Assembly (NCBI GenBank): GCA_900544365.1
Contig: UQVF01000014.1
Span: forward strand, 1-39,332
Source: an uncultured Veillonella sp.
Lineage (GTDB): Bacteria > Bacillota > Negativicutes > Veillonellales > Veillonellaceae
Direction: 5' to 3'
Length of the DNA: 39,332 bases
In this document: piece by piece, positions 23,291 through 31,212 of the stretch
Layout: each line of letters opens with the position of its first letter
Numbering within the stretch: position 1 is the stretch's first letter
Position numbers and translations under genes: made by a program
The notes under the pieces: generated by a model
Told to the model about the DNA's origin: nothing
The model's database searches: none
The model's input: only the letters and a program-made list of their open reading frames with translations

Positions 23291-24055
23291 ATGGCTAGAA
23301 TTATTGCCGTAGCCAACCAAAAAGGCGGTGTTGGTAAAACGACAACCGCTGTTAATTTGAGCGCTTGTTTAGCTGTAGAAGGAAAACGAGTACTCTTATT
23401 AGACTTAGATCCTCAAGGAAATGCTACAAGTGGATTAGGAATCGATAAAGAGGATATTGTCCACGGTGTGTATGAAATGCTTGTGAATGATGTGTCTATC
23501 ACTGATATCATAGAATCTACTGTCATAGATACACTGCAGGTTGCGCCGACTACTATCGACTTAGCAGGAGCTGAGGTAGACTTAGTAGCGATGGAAGACA
23601 AAGGGTATACATTGAAACAACGGATAGCACCTATTGTAGGTGACTATGACTATATTATTATTGACTGTCCTCCTTCCTTGGGTATGTTAACAATCAATGC
23701 ATTAACTGCCTCCAATAGCGTATTAATCCCTATACAAACAGAGTTCTATGCCTTAGAAGGTGTGAGCCAACTGGTGAAAACTATCGAGTTAGTACAAGAA
23801 GAACTAAACACAGAATTAGAATTAGAAGGTGTTGTCCTCACTATGTATAATGGTAGAACTAAGTTAGCGGTACAGGTGGCAGAAGAAGTAACGAATTACT
23901 TTGGCGAGGCTGTGTACACAACAACGATACCACGAAATGTGAAATTAGGGGAAGCTCCTAGCCATGGATTACCAGTAGTTATCTATGATAAGCGGTCTAA
24001 AGGGGCTGAAGTATATTGTGCCTTAGCACGGGAGGTAATTGAGCGTGGAGCTTAA
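23291..24055 (+). CDS. parA: Chromosome partitioning ATPase ParA/Soj
   Basis: A 254-residue deviant Walker ATPase. The P-loop is NQKGGVGKTTTAVNLSACLA, followed by LLLDLDPQGNATSGLG and IIIDCPPSLGMLTINAL. These are hallmarks of Soj/ParA, which works with ParB and parS to segregate origins and, in B. subtilis, affects DnaA. AAGAGGTG precedes the ATG. It overlaps the parB start and shares its promoter. Confidence 0.97.
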   Translation: MARIIAVANQKGGVGKTTTAVNLSACLAVEGKRVLLLDLDPQGNATSGLGIDKEDIVHGVYEMLVNDVSITDIIESTVIDTLQVAPTTIDLAGAEVDLVAMEDKGYTLKQRIAPIVGDYDYIIIDCPPSLGMLTINALTASNSVLIPIQTEFYALEGVSQLVKTIELVQEELNTELELEGVVLTMYNGRTKLAVQVAEEVTNYFGEAVYTTTIPRNVKLGEAPSHGLPVVIYDKRSKGAEVYCALAREVIERGA

Positions 24056-24914
24056 GAAATCAAAAGGTGGTCTTGGTAAAGGATTAGGATCCTTTGGATT
24101 GTCCGGTTCTTTTAAAGATGGTCATAAAAGTGGCTATGAAATGGATATTACTAAAATACAACCTAATCCTAATCAGCCCCGTAAACGCTTTACAGAAGAA
24201 GATATGGAAACCTTAGTGGCATCGATTCAAGCTCATGGACTCATTGCACCTATTGCAGTTCGCAAAGTAGATGATCATTATGAAATCGTAGCCGGTGAAC
24301 GTCGTTGGCGTGCGTGTCAACAAGCGGGGTTGACTAAAATTCCTGTGGTAGTCCGTGACTATACGACAGAAGAAGTGAGCGAAATTGCCTTAGTAGAAAA
24401 TTTGCAACGACAAAACTTAAACCCTATTGAGGAAGCTTTTGGATATCAGTATTTAATGGATACTTTCAAAAAAACACAGGAAGAAATCGCCATGACTGTA
24501 GGTCGTAGTCGTTCTTATGTGGCGAATATTGTACGATTATTACAATTACCAGAGTTCTTACAACAAGAACTAGAAACAAGTATGCTAACCGTAGGGCAAG
24601 CAAGACCGTTATTGGCGCTAGATGGGGAACATTTACAATTACAAGCCTTAGAACGGATTAAGGAAAAAGATTTAAATGCCCGTCAGGTCGAACAACTAGT
24701 AAAAGAGTTACAGGCTGGCAAGAAACGATTAACATCGTCTCAGCCTCAGCCAACAGCGGAGTTACGCAAGTTAATGCAACGATTGAAAGATAGCTTAGGC
24801 ACTCCAGTAGATATTCGTTTAAAAAACACAAAAAAAATACAGGGTACTATTGAAGTTTCTTTCAAAAGCGAAGAAGAATTGATGCGCTTAATTAGCTATA
24901 TTGAAAGTGAATAG
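24045..24914 (+). CDS. parB: Chromosome partitioning protein ParB/Spo0J
   Basis: A 289-residue protein starting at GTG. N-terminal GGLGKGLGSFG is the usual ParA-stimulating stretch. The CTPase/clamp motifs are PNPNQPRKRF, IVAGERRWRACQQAG and ENLQRQNLNPIEEA. The helix-turn-helix follows in EEIAMTVGRSRSYVANIVRLL. GTG 24045 lies 9 nt after GGAGG; an in-frame TTG at 24039 is too close to that site. The binding sites are present upstream of parA. Confidence 0.96.
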   Translation: MELKKSKGGLGKGLGSFGLSGSFKDGHKSGYEMDITKIQPNPNQPRKRFTEEDMETLVASIQAHGLIAPIAVRKVDDHYEIVAGERRWRACQQAGLTKIPVVVRDYTTEEVSEIALVENLQRQNLNPIEEAFGYQYLMDTFKKTQEEIAMTVGRSRSYVANIVRLLQLPEFLQQELETSMLTVGQARPLLALDGEHLQLQALERIKEKDLNARQVEQLVKELQAGKKRLTSSQPQPTAELRKLMQRLKDSLGTPVDIRLKNTKKIQGTIEVSFKSEEELMRLISYIESE

Positions 24915-24925
24915 AAAGGAAGTCT

Positions 24926-26143
24926 ATGGTATTAGAAACAACCAGAGGGAATCGCTTGCACATAGGCTTTTTTGGGCGCTGTAATGCAGGTAAATCTACC
25001 TTGATTAACACGCTAACAGAGCAACAGATTTCCTTAGTATCTCCTATCGCAGGAACGACGACAGATCCAGTGTCTAAAGGGATGGAATTATTGCCCTTAG
25101 GCCCTGTCATGATCGTAGATACAGCAGGGATCGATGATACATCGGAATTAAGTTTGTTGCGGGTAGAAAAAACAAAACAAGTACTGCCAACGATGAATTT
25201 AGCCGTGTATATGTTGCGTACAGATATTGAGCCCATACCTGAAGATATAGAGTGGTTACAACAACTACAAAGTAGCCATATACCTACGTTAGTGGTCATC
25301 AATGAAGTAGAAGGTCATCAAGGTTCTGACTTCATTAAATCCCACGGAGAACTACAACCTTATACATCTCAGATAGTAATAGCAGATGTCAACGATAGGG
25401 CAAACCGCATGACTTTGCTAGAGGCATTAAGCAAATTAAAACCTGTAGATGAGGATGTACAATCTTTATTAGGCGGTTATATCGAAGAAAAAGATGTATT
25501 TGTGCTAGTATGTCCTATTGACGAATCGGCTCCCAAAGGTCGGATTATTTTGCCACAAGTGCAAATGATTCGGGAAATTTTAGATCATCATGGTATAGCG
25601 ATGGTATGCCAAGTAGAAGAATTGGCGACGACGTTGGAGCAACTATATAAACCACCAAAATTAGTCATTACTGACTCCCAAGCTTTTGAGGCGGTGAGTC
25701 AAATTGTACCGGAGAAGATTGCTTTAACTAGTTTTTCCATTTTAATGGCACGCTTTAAAGGGAAACTAAAAGATTTGGTGGCAGGTGTACATGCTATAGA
25801 CCACTTGCAAGCAGGTTCTAAAGTATTGATTAGTGAAGGTTGTACACATCGCCAACAATGTGAAGATATTGGAACTGTAAAGATTCCGAGATGGCTGAAA
25901 GCAAAAGGATACACAGACTTAGAACTAGAGTGGACTAGTGGTGGACATTTCCCTCATGATGTATCTAAGTATGATGTCATCATTCATTGTGGTGGCTGTA
26001 TGTTGACACGTCGAGAGGTATTACGACGTATTGATGTAGCCTCTGTGCAAGGGGTGCCTATCGTTAACTACGGTGTATTGATAGCCTCTTTACATGGCAT
26101 TTTACAACGTGCTATCAAGCCATTTGAACATGAATTAGAATAG
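24926..26143 (+). CDS. hydF: [FeFe]-hydrogenase H-cluster maturation GTPase HydF
   Basis: A 405-residue HydF, the scaffold on which the diiron part of the [FeFe]-hydrogenase active site is built. The G domain has GRCNAGKSTLINTL, AGTTTDPVSKG and DTAGIDD. The iron-sulfur ligands are seen as EGCTHRQQCED and IIHCGGCMLTRREVL, then GVPIVNYGVLIASLHG. The G4 motif, expected as NKxD, reads NEVE here, which is unusual. hydE, hydG and the hydrogenase are not in this window. It follows parB by 11 bp in the same operon. Confidence 0.93.
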   Translation: MVLETTRGNRLHIGFFGRCNAGKSTLINTLTEQQISLVSPIAGTTTDPVSKGMELLPLGPVMIVDTAGIDDTSELSLLRVEKTKQVLPTMNLAVYMLRTDIEPIPEDIEWLQQLQSSHIPTLVVINEVEGHQGSDFIKSHGELQPYTSQIVIADVNDRANRMTLLEALSKLKPVDEDVQSLLGGYIEEKDVFVLVCPIDESAPKGRIILPQVQMIREILDHHGIAMVCQVEELATTLEQLYKPPKLVITDSQAFEAVSQIVPEKIALTSFSILMARFKGKLKDLVAGVHAIDHLQAGSKVLISEGCTHRQQCEDIGTVKIPRWLKAKGYTDLELEWTSGGHFPHDVSKYDVIIHCGGCMLTRREVLRRIDVASVQGVPIVNYGVLIASLHGILQRAIKPFEHELE

Positions 26144-26154
26144 AAAGGATTATT

Positions 26155-26676
26155 GTGTTAGAACAACTATTACCTTGGTTACCATGGGTATTAGCGGGGA
26201 TCATTGTACTGCTAGTATTACATGCATTCAGTTTACATATCCGAGTGAGTCGCCTAGCCAAGCGGTACCGATACTTTATGGATGGCGAAAATGGTCAGAG
26301 TATTGAGCGACGTCTTGCCATTGAAGTGAAAGAATTACGAGATATGGCAAGCACTTGGCAAACGATTTTATCAGAACAAAAAGTGATTCAATCTACACAG
26401 GCACAAACATTTCAGCATATTGGTTTTGTGAAATACAATGCCTTTGAAAACATTGGTAATGAACTATCCTTTTCCTTAACATTATTAGATGGTAATTTCA
26501 ATGGGATTGTCATTTCCAGTGTGTATGGAAGAAATGAATCACGTATTTTTACGAAACCAATTGTGAATGGTAAAAGTTTAGCCAGTCTTTCACGAGAAGA
26601 ATTAGCTAGCTTGCAATCTGCTATGGGACAACGAAGCAATGGAGATGTGTTAGCCAGTTCTTCCGTGTCAGCATAG
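26155..26676 (+). CDS. DUF4446 family membrane-anchored protein
   Basis: The 173-residue protein starts at GTG with AAAGGA upstream. One N-terminal transmembrane helix (about 7-27) is followed by a short coiled region and a conserved block, GFVKYNAFENIGNELSFSLT, LLDGNFNGIVISSVYGRNES and FTKPIVNGKS. This is the DUF4446 pattern. Members often lie beside parB in Firmicutes, as here. The function is unknown. Confidence 0.85.
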   Translation: MLEQLLPWLPWVLAGIIVLLVLHAFSLHIRVSRLAKRYRYFMDGENGQSIERRLAIEVKELRDMASTWQTILSEQKVIQSTQAQTFQHIGFVKYNAFENIGNELSFSLTLLDGNFNGIVISSVYGRNESRIFTKPIVNGKSLASLSREELASLQSAMGQRSNGDVLASSSVSA

Positions 26677-26688
26677 AAAGGATGTTAT

Positions 26689-27639
26689 ATGCAAATACCT
26701 AAGTGGTTGCAGTCACATCTGAAACAAGATGGTAATGACTGGAATTTGCAGTTTACAAAACAACAAATAAAGACGATAGCTATTATATTAATTGCCATTT
26801 TAGTTATCTTTTTGGGATTTGGTATCTGGGGGATAGCAAGACAAGTAGAAGTTTTGCAATTGCGTCAAGAAAATCAATTACAAAAAGAGCAATTAAAACT
26901 ATTGGACCAAAAGGTAGAGGTCTTAGATAAAAAAATGAAGACTCTGGATGAACTCGATCAAAATATTAGAAATATGATTAAAGGTACAGAGTCAGGTACA
27001 GTGCCAAAAACAGATGGTAGTACACAAAGTAAAGAAGAGAAAGAGGATCCTTCTCCCAAAAGCTCAAATAAAACTTTCACAACTACCCAATTATCTGCCC
27101 ATATATCTAGCCTAGATCGGCAAGTACAACGACGTCTGGTATCTATGTATACCCTCTATAATGTCCTCAAAGATGGAGTGGGTAAAGATATTCGAGAATT
27201 ACAATCTATGCTAGCTATAGAAGGTGATGCAACGGATGCCAATAGTCATATGCCATCCATTTGGCCTGCCAAAGGTGTCATTAGCTCTACTTTTGGAGCA
27301 CGACAAGACCCTGTATACGGTGGAGGGGCTTTCCATGAAGGCTTAGACATCGCTAATGATACGGGAACGACAGTAGTAGCTACTGCGGCGGGCACTGTGA
27401 CCTATGCAGGGTATAATGGTGGCTATGGTAATGAAATAGAAATTGATCATGGTAATGGATTTGTGACAAAATACGGGCATAATTCAGCACTCCTAGTACA
27501 AGTAGGAATGACTGTAAAAAAAGGACAATCCATTGCATTGATGGGAAGTACTGGTAAAAGTACGGGTAGCCATGTTCATTACGAAGTGCGTGTGAATGGT
27601 GTGGCTACAGACCCATTGTTATTTTTGCCCATTCAATAG
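26689..27639 (+). CDS. M23 family metallopeptidase (murein hydrolase-like)
   Basis: A 316-residue protein with an N-terminal transmembrane anchor (about 27-47), a coiled coil (about 52-90), a Ser/Thr/Lys-rich linker and a C-terminal LytM domain. Zinc ligands are visible in FHEGLDIANDTG and in GSHVHYEVRVNG. Proteins of this type cut peptide cross-links in peptidoglycan, or activate other hydrolases when degenerate; here the ligand motifs look intact. It is exported to the periplasmic face. It lies 12 bp after the DUF4446 gene. Confidence 0.92.
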   Translation: MQIPKWLQSHLKQDGNDWNLQFTKQQIKTIAIILIAILVIFLGFGIWGIARQVEVLQLRQENQLQKEQLKLLDQKVEVLDKKMKTLDELDQNIRNMIKGTESGTVPKTDGSTQSKEEKEDPSPKSSNKTFTTTQLSAHISSLDRQVQRRLVSMYTLYNVLKDGVGKDIRELQSMLAIEGDATDANSHMPSIWPAKGVISSTFGARQDPVYGGGAFHEGLDIANDTGTTVVATAAGTVTYAGYNGGYGNEIEIDHGNGFVTKYGHNSALLVQVGMTVKKGQSIALMGSTGKSTGSHVHYEVRVNGVATDPLLFLPIQ

Positions 27640-27648
27640 GAGGCAATT

Positions 27649-28227
27649 ATGAAATCCTATGTACAAGTTTATACAGGTGATGGCAAGGGAAAAACAACTG
27701 CTGCCATCGGTCTAGCGGTGCGTGCTGCTGGAGTTGGTAAGAAAGTACTATTGCTTCAATTTATGAAGTCAAAAGTATACTCAGAACATGCTGTATTAGA
27801 TCATTTGGAACCTATAACAGTAGAAACAGTAGGAAAACCATTTTTCATCATTCCTGAAGGCATGAAAAGCGAGGAAGAGTTGCGTCGATGGGGAGATGAT
27901 GTAGTGGTCTTTCCCAAAGGGCAGCCCCCACAAGAGTACAAAGACTTAATCCATATTGGACAAGAACGGGCTCTACAAGCGGTGGCTACGGGAGACTTTG
28001 ATATTGTTATTTTAGATGAATACAATATGGCGTTATTTTTCGGTTTAATTGACGAAGCGGAAGGGCGCGCGTTACTAGCGGCTCGCAATCCTAATGTAGA
28101 AGTGATATTTACTGGCCGTGGTGCTCCTCAATGGTTATTGGATGAAGCGGACTTAGTCACCGTTATGGAGGCGTACCGTCATTATTATGATCAAGGAGTA
28201 GAAGCACGCCTTGGTATTGAGCATTAA
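27649..28227 (+). CDS. cobO: Cob(I)yrinic acid a,c-diamide adenosyltransferase
   Basis: A 192-residue CobA/CobO/BtuR-type corrinoid adenosyltransferase. The P-loop VYTGDGKGKTTAAIGLAVRA at the N-terminus is typical, followed by VLLLQFMKS, VILDEYNMALFFGLI and IFTGRGAPQWLLDEADLVT. It makes adenosylcobalamin or its precursor from ATP. AGGAGG precedes the ATG. The link with B12-dependent metH in the same window is suggestive, though they are in different operons. Confidence 0.95.
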   Translation: MKSYVQVYTGDGKGKTTAAIGLAVRAAGVGKKVLLLQFMKSKVYSEHAVLDHLEPITVETVGKPFFIIPEGMKSEEELRRWGDDVVVFPKGQPPQEYKDLIHIGQERALQAVATGDFDIVILDEYNMALFFGLIDEAEGRALLAARNPNVEVIFTGRGAPQWLLDEADLVTVMEAYRHYYDQGVEARLGIEH

Positions 28228-28237
28228 GGGTAAAGAA

Positions 28238-28246
28238 TGGTATAAT
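28238..28246 (+). promoter_or_regulatory. Extended -10 promoter before the DUF2953 gene
   Basis: TGGTATAAT lies about 45 bp before the GTG start. The same nonamer is found before gyrA (34622-34630). No good -35 is seen. Confidence 0.55.
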
Positions 28247-28290
28247 TTAAGTATGTATATCGTATAACATACTGAAAGGTAGGTGGTATC

Positions 28291-29142
28291 GTGTCACTAT
28301 GGATGATTCTATTGCTGCTAGTAATAGCTTTCATCATAGCCATTTTATGTATTCCTATCACATATAGTCTGAAAGTAAGTTCGCGCAAGCCTTATGAATT
28401 TGACTTCCGTATTGAGTGGATGTATCGAGTATTGAAGGTACATCTTGCGTATAAGCAAGGGCATCCCTTGTTTAAGGAGGTCTATGTATTAGGGTCTATG
28501 AAAGTTGGTTCTGCCCGTGATTATGAAGATTGGTTAAATCGTAGGGTAAAAGAAGAACTAGATCCGTTAGCGACAGACAGTAAAGAAGATGTAGACACAA
28601 AAGAAGTACTAGACGAGCCTGAACCGTATCCGCTATCTGGATATTCAGGACCAGAACCTGTAAAATCTGTGCGATTTGATGCGAATGGACATGTACTGGA
28701 ACCAGTAGAATCTACATCACCGCAAAAAGAGACAACAAAGAAACAAGAAGATACAAAAGACTTACCAACCTATTGGTGGTGGAAACATGTATCAAACCCT
28801 AAACTCTATGAAGCGTTGTTTACGGTTAGTAAGCAATGTGCTAGCCATGCTAGTCCTAGAGTATTCCAACTAGAAGGTGATTTTGGGATTCCTAGACCTT
28901 ATGAAATGGGGCTAATCACCGCGGCTGCCTATACATTATGTCCGAAGCAAGTAGAACAAGTTAATTTTTCCTATACAGAGTTTGCCTATACAGGCAGTTT
29001 AACAGTGAAAGGGCATATGCAATTAGGCGTATTTGCCTTCTATGGAACTCTATTTATTGTAAAAAAAGCAGTCAGAGAGTGTCTGATGGATAGTGCAAAA
29101 GCATTTGTACAGTATCGTCGTCGTAAGCAAAGTGCAAAATAA
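28291..29142 (+). CDS. DUF2953 domain-containing membrane protein
   Basis: A 283-residue protein with a GTG start after AGGTAGGTGG. An N-terminal transmembrane helix (about 4-24) is followed by a variable acidic, Pro-rich linker (about 95-155) and a C-terminal conserved part, FQLEGDFGIPRPYEMGLITA, and a second hydrophobic stretch. This fits DUF2953, which often neighbours ytfJ. That neighbour is present 34 bp downstream. The function is unknown. Confidence 0.8.
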   Translation: MSLWMILLLLVIAFIIAILCIPITYSLKVSSRKPYEFDFRIEWMYRVLKVHLAYKQGHPLFKEVYVLGSMKVGSARDYEDWLNRRVKEELDPLATDSKEDVDTKEVLDEPEPYPLSGYSGPEPVKSVRFDANGHVLEPVESTSPQKETTKKQEDTKDLPTYWWWKHVSNPKLYEALFTVSKQCASHASPRVFQLEGDFGIPRPYEMGLITAAAYTLCPKQVEQVNFSYTEFAYTGSLTVKGHMQLGVFAFYGTLFIVKKAVRECLMDSAKAFVQYRRRKQSAK

Positions 29143-29179
29143 AGAACTTTCAGAAGTTGAAGAATCATAGGAGGTCATG

Positions 29180-29530
29180 ATGGATACTAAACTTACAAAC
29201 TTAAAAGACAATTTAGAGCCTTTATTTGAACAATTTAAAGAAATGATTCGTGTGGAAACCGTAGTGGGCGAAGCTGTACAATTAGGCGATACTACGATTG
29301 TACCATTCGTTGACGTATCCCTTGGTTTAGGTGGATGTCAAAAAGCTGGCGGTGGCGGAGCGAAAGTTGAGCCAACAGCAGTGCTTGTGATCAAAGGGGA
29401 ACGTATTGAATTATTTAATATCAAAGGATCTGCTAAATATACTGGTTTTGATCGTTTGATTGGCATGGTACCAGAAATTATCAGCAAATTGAAAAAAGAA
29501 GAATATGTATATGTAAGTGAAGAACAATAA
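29180..29530 (+). CDS. ytfJ: GerW/YtfJ family protein (sporulation relic)
   Basis: A 116-residue protein. The family core is seen as VVGEAVQLGDTTIVPFVDVS, GLGGCQKAGGGGAKVEPTAV and IIGMVPEI-like IGMVPEIISKL. In spore formers YtfJ/GerW is a spore protein linked to germination. Here it stays next to its usual DUF2953 neighbour although the organism is probably not a spore former, so another role is likely. AGGAGG (29169-29174) favours the second ATG at 29180; the first is at 29177. Confidence 0.9.
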   Translation: MDTKLTNLKDNLEPLFEQFKEMIRVETVVGEAVQLGDTTIVPFVDVSLGLGGCQKAGGGGAKVEPTAVLVIKGERIELFNIKGSAKYTGFDRLIGMVPEIISKLKKEEYVYVSEEQ

Positions 29531-29613
29531 TTGCAAATTCTTTACATAGATTTGTAACTATGGATTTCATTTACTATTCATATATATGAGGTATAGTAGA
29601 GGCGTAAGGTGAT

Positions 29614-29642
29614 TTGCTAAATAGAAATAACTTTGCTATACT
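29614..29642 (+). promoter_or_regulatory. Promoter of the OmpH-like gene
   Basis: TTGCTA (29614-29619) and TATACT (29637-29642) are separated by 17 bp, with TGC just before the -10. The gene has a 35-nt leader and GGGAGG site. Confidence 0.7.
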
Positions 29643-29683
29643 AGATAAATAGATGAAAATATTTCTCATAGGGAGGCTTATAC

Positions 29684-30139
29684 ATGAACTTAACTAAAAA
29701 AATCGCAACTTTAGGTGCACTAGCTGTGGTTGGTGTTTTCACAGTATCTAACGCTGCTAACGTAGGCGTAATTAACGAAGAAGCTATCTACACAGGGTAC
29801 AATGGTTTTGGTGCTATCCAAATGCAAATCGATAAATTACGTGCAGAATATGGCCCTAAATTAGAAGGCGAATTTAAAAAATTAAACAACTTCAAAACAG
29901 ATGCAGAAAAACAAGCATACTTTGACAAAAATGTTCGTAGCATCCAAGAAAAATATAATCAAGAAGAAGCCAATGCATTAGCTCCATTGGATAAAAAAGT
30001 GGCAGAAGCAATTCAAGCTATTGCAAAAGAAAAAGATATCGATGTATTAGTAGCTAACCCAACATCTGCTGGTGCTGTTAAAGAAGGTAACCAAGTTATC
30101 GACTTAACTCCAGTAGTAGTAGAACGCATCAACAAATAA
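29684..30139 (+). CDS. OmpH/Skp-like periplasmic chaperone
   Basis: A 151-residue protein with a clear signal peptide (MNLTKKIATLGALAVVGVFT then VSNA, cleavage near 24). The mature start NVGVINEEAIYTGYNGFGA resembles the first strand of OmpH/Skp, followed by a long helical charged middle and DVLVANPTSAG with VIDLTPVVVERI at the end. Skp-type proteins guard outer-membrane proteins crossing the periplasm. Its presence supports a diderm envelope. It is a single-gene unit with its own promoter and terminator. Confidence 0.88.
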   Translation: MNLTKKIATLGALAVVGVFTVSNAANVGVINEEAIYTGYNGFGAIQMQIDKLRAEYGPKLEGEFKKLNNFKTDAEKQAYFDKNVRSIQEKYNQEEANALAPLDKKVAEAIQAIAKEKDIDVLVANPTSAGAVKEGNQVIDLTPVVVERINK

Positions 30140-30151
30140 GATATGAAAAAG

Positions 30152-30180
30152 CCCCTAGGCCATTAGACCTAGGGGTTATT
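30152..30180. terminator. Bidirectional terminator between ompH-like gene and small cupin
   Basis: CCCCTAGG (30152-30159) and CCTAGGGG (30168-30175) form the stem. A-run and T-rich flanks allow use by both convergent genes. Confidence 0.88.
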
Positions 30181-30181
30181 T

Positions 30182-30463
30182 TTATTTATGAATTAAGTTT
30201 ACAACGAACTCGCTATCTTCTACTAATGTAGCTTGGATGTAGTTGTTGCCGTCGAAGTGCAATACTTCGCCTGGTGTTAAGATATGGGATTCTGTGTCGT
30301 TAAGGAATACGTGTACTTTCCCTTTCACTACAGTGAAGATGACGTTAGCCTCTGGATGATTGTGTTTTTCCACTTGGTCACCAGCGACGCCGCCTTTTTT
30401 CACAATTTTGTAATTAGGACCATCAAAAATTAAACCTAGTTCTTGTTTTACAGTTCCTGCCAT
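30182..30463 (-). CDS. Small cupin-domain protein
   Basis: A 93-residue single cupin beginning MAGTVKQELGLIFDGPNYKI. Metal-binding positions are suggested by QVEKHNHPEANVIFTVVKGK and the later LTPGEVLHFDG. The start at 30463 has AGGAGG; the frame is open 45 bp further up without a site. It lies 94 bp after the unrecognised 217-residue gene on the same strand, so it may belong with the siroheme protein cluster. The substrate is unknown. Confidence 0.85.
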   Translation of the reverse strand: MAGTVKQELGLIFDGPNYKIVKKGGVAGDQVEKHNHPEANVIFTVVKGKVHVFLNDTESHILTPGEVLHFDGNNYIQATLVEDSEFVVNLIHK

Positions 30464-30557
30464 AGTAGAACCTCCTATTCTTGGTACTTTCACAAGGGTG
30501 AAAGTCAATTACTGCAGCGAATGTGCTGCTCTATCTAATATAAAAAGGATAAGCTAC

Positions 30558-31211
30558 TTAGCTTTTTGCAATTGTATATACAGGAATATCACCATCAAGA
30601 TTTACAGTGAATGCAAAGTCTGGTGCCACGTGACTAACGAAAGCATTGAACCATGCTTGGAAGGCAGCTGCCATAATAATTGGATTTACGCCTGCTGTTT
30701 TCCAATAAGAAATCTGATTTTGGTGATTTCCGTACCAACTAAAAGTAGTGTCACTTTGCTCGATTACAGTATCGCTTGGATCACAAGGCATACCATTTAC
30801 ATAGTAGTCTTGCATCACTGTGTAAATAGCAGGTGCTGTTTGAGCAGTAAGTTTTTCTTTTGCTTCTGTACCGCACATTGCGCCTTGTTTAATGAAAGCT
30901 TCTAATACAGCATCTATACCATCATCACCACCACAATCGGTTAAATCTTTGATGAAAGTAGCTTCGCGAACGGAAGATGTTTGTAATTGATTATGTAGCC
31001 AACCGTGGATGTTGTTGTGATCAATAATACGATCTAATTGACGATCTGGAGGAATTGGTTTTCCATACAAATCGATAGCTGTTGCATGTAATTCATCGGC
31101 TAAATCGTCAAGGCGAGTTTGTGCCTCTTTTTTAATCAGTTGCTCACGCTCAGCGATAAGCTGAATTTTTTTATACAACCAAAAGTGAATGTGTCCAAGT
31201 ACTGCTGACAT
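30558..31211 (-). CDS. Unrecognised protein encoded with siroheme reductase-like protein
   Basis: A 217-residue soluble-looking protein with no signal peptide or transmembrane helix. The N-terminus is GHIHFWLYKKIQLIAEREQL, then a helical charged stretch. His and Cys residues recur in HNNIHGWLHNQ, TDCGGDDG, GAMCGTEAK and GMPCDPSD. The C-terminal part has FQAWFNAFVSHVAPDFAF. I do not recognise the family. Its ATG lies one nt after the stop of the siroheme gene, with AAGGAGC inside that gene's end, so the two are translationally coupled. A role in electron transfer, cofactor handling or small-molecule sensing is conceivable but unsupported. Confidence 0.8.
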   Translation of the reverse strand: MSAVLGHIHFWLYKKIQLIAEREQLIKKEAQTRLDDLADELHATAIDLYGKPIPPDRQLDRIIDHNNIHGWLHNQLQTSSVREATFIKDLTDCGGDDGIDAVLEAFIKQGAMCGTEAKEKLTAQTAPAIYTVMQDYYVNGMPCDPSDTVIEQSDTTFSWYGNHQNQISYWKTAGVNPIIMAAAFQAWFNAFVSHVAPDFAFTVNLDGDIPVYTIAKS

Positions 31212-31212
31212 G

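Noticed and set aside
30498..30905. Plus-strand 135-codon frame opposite the 217-residue gene
   Set aside because: Antisense shadow with many cysteines from reversed codons and no ribosome binding site.
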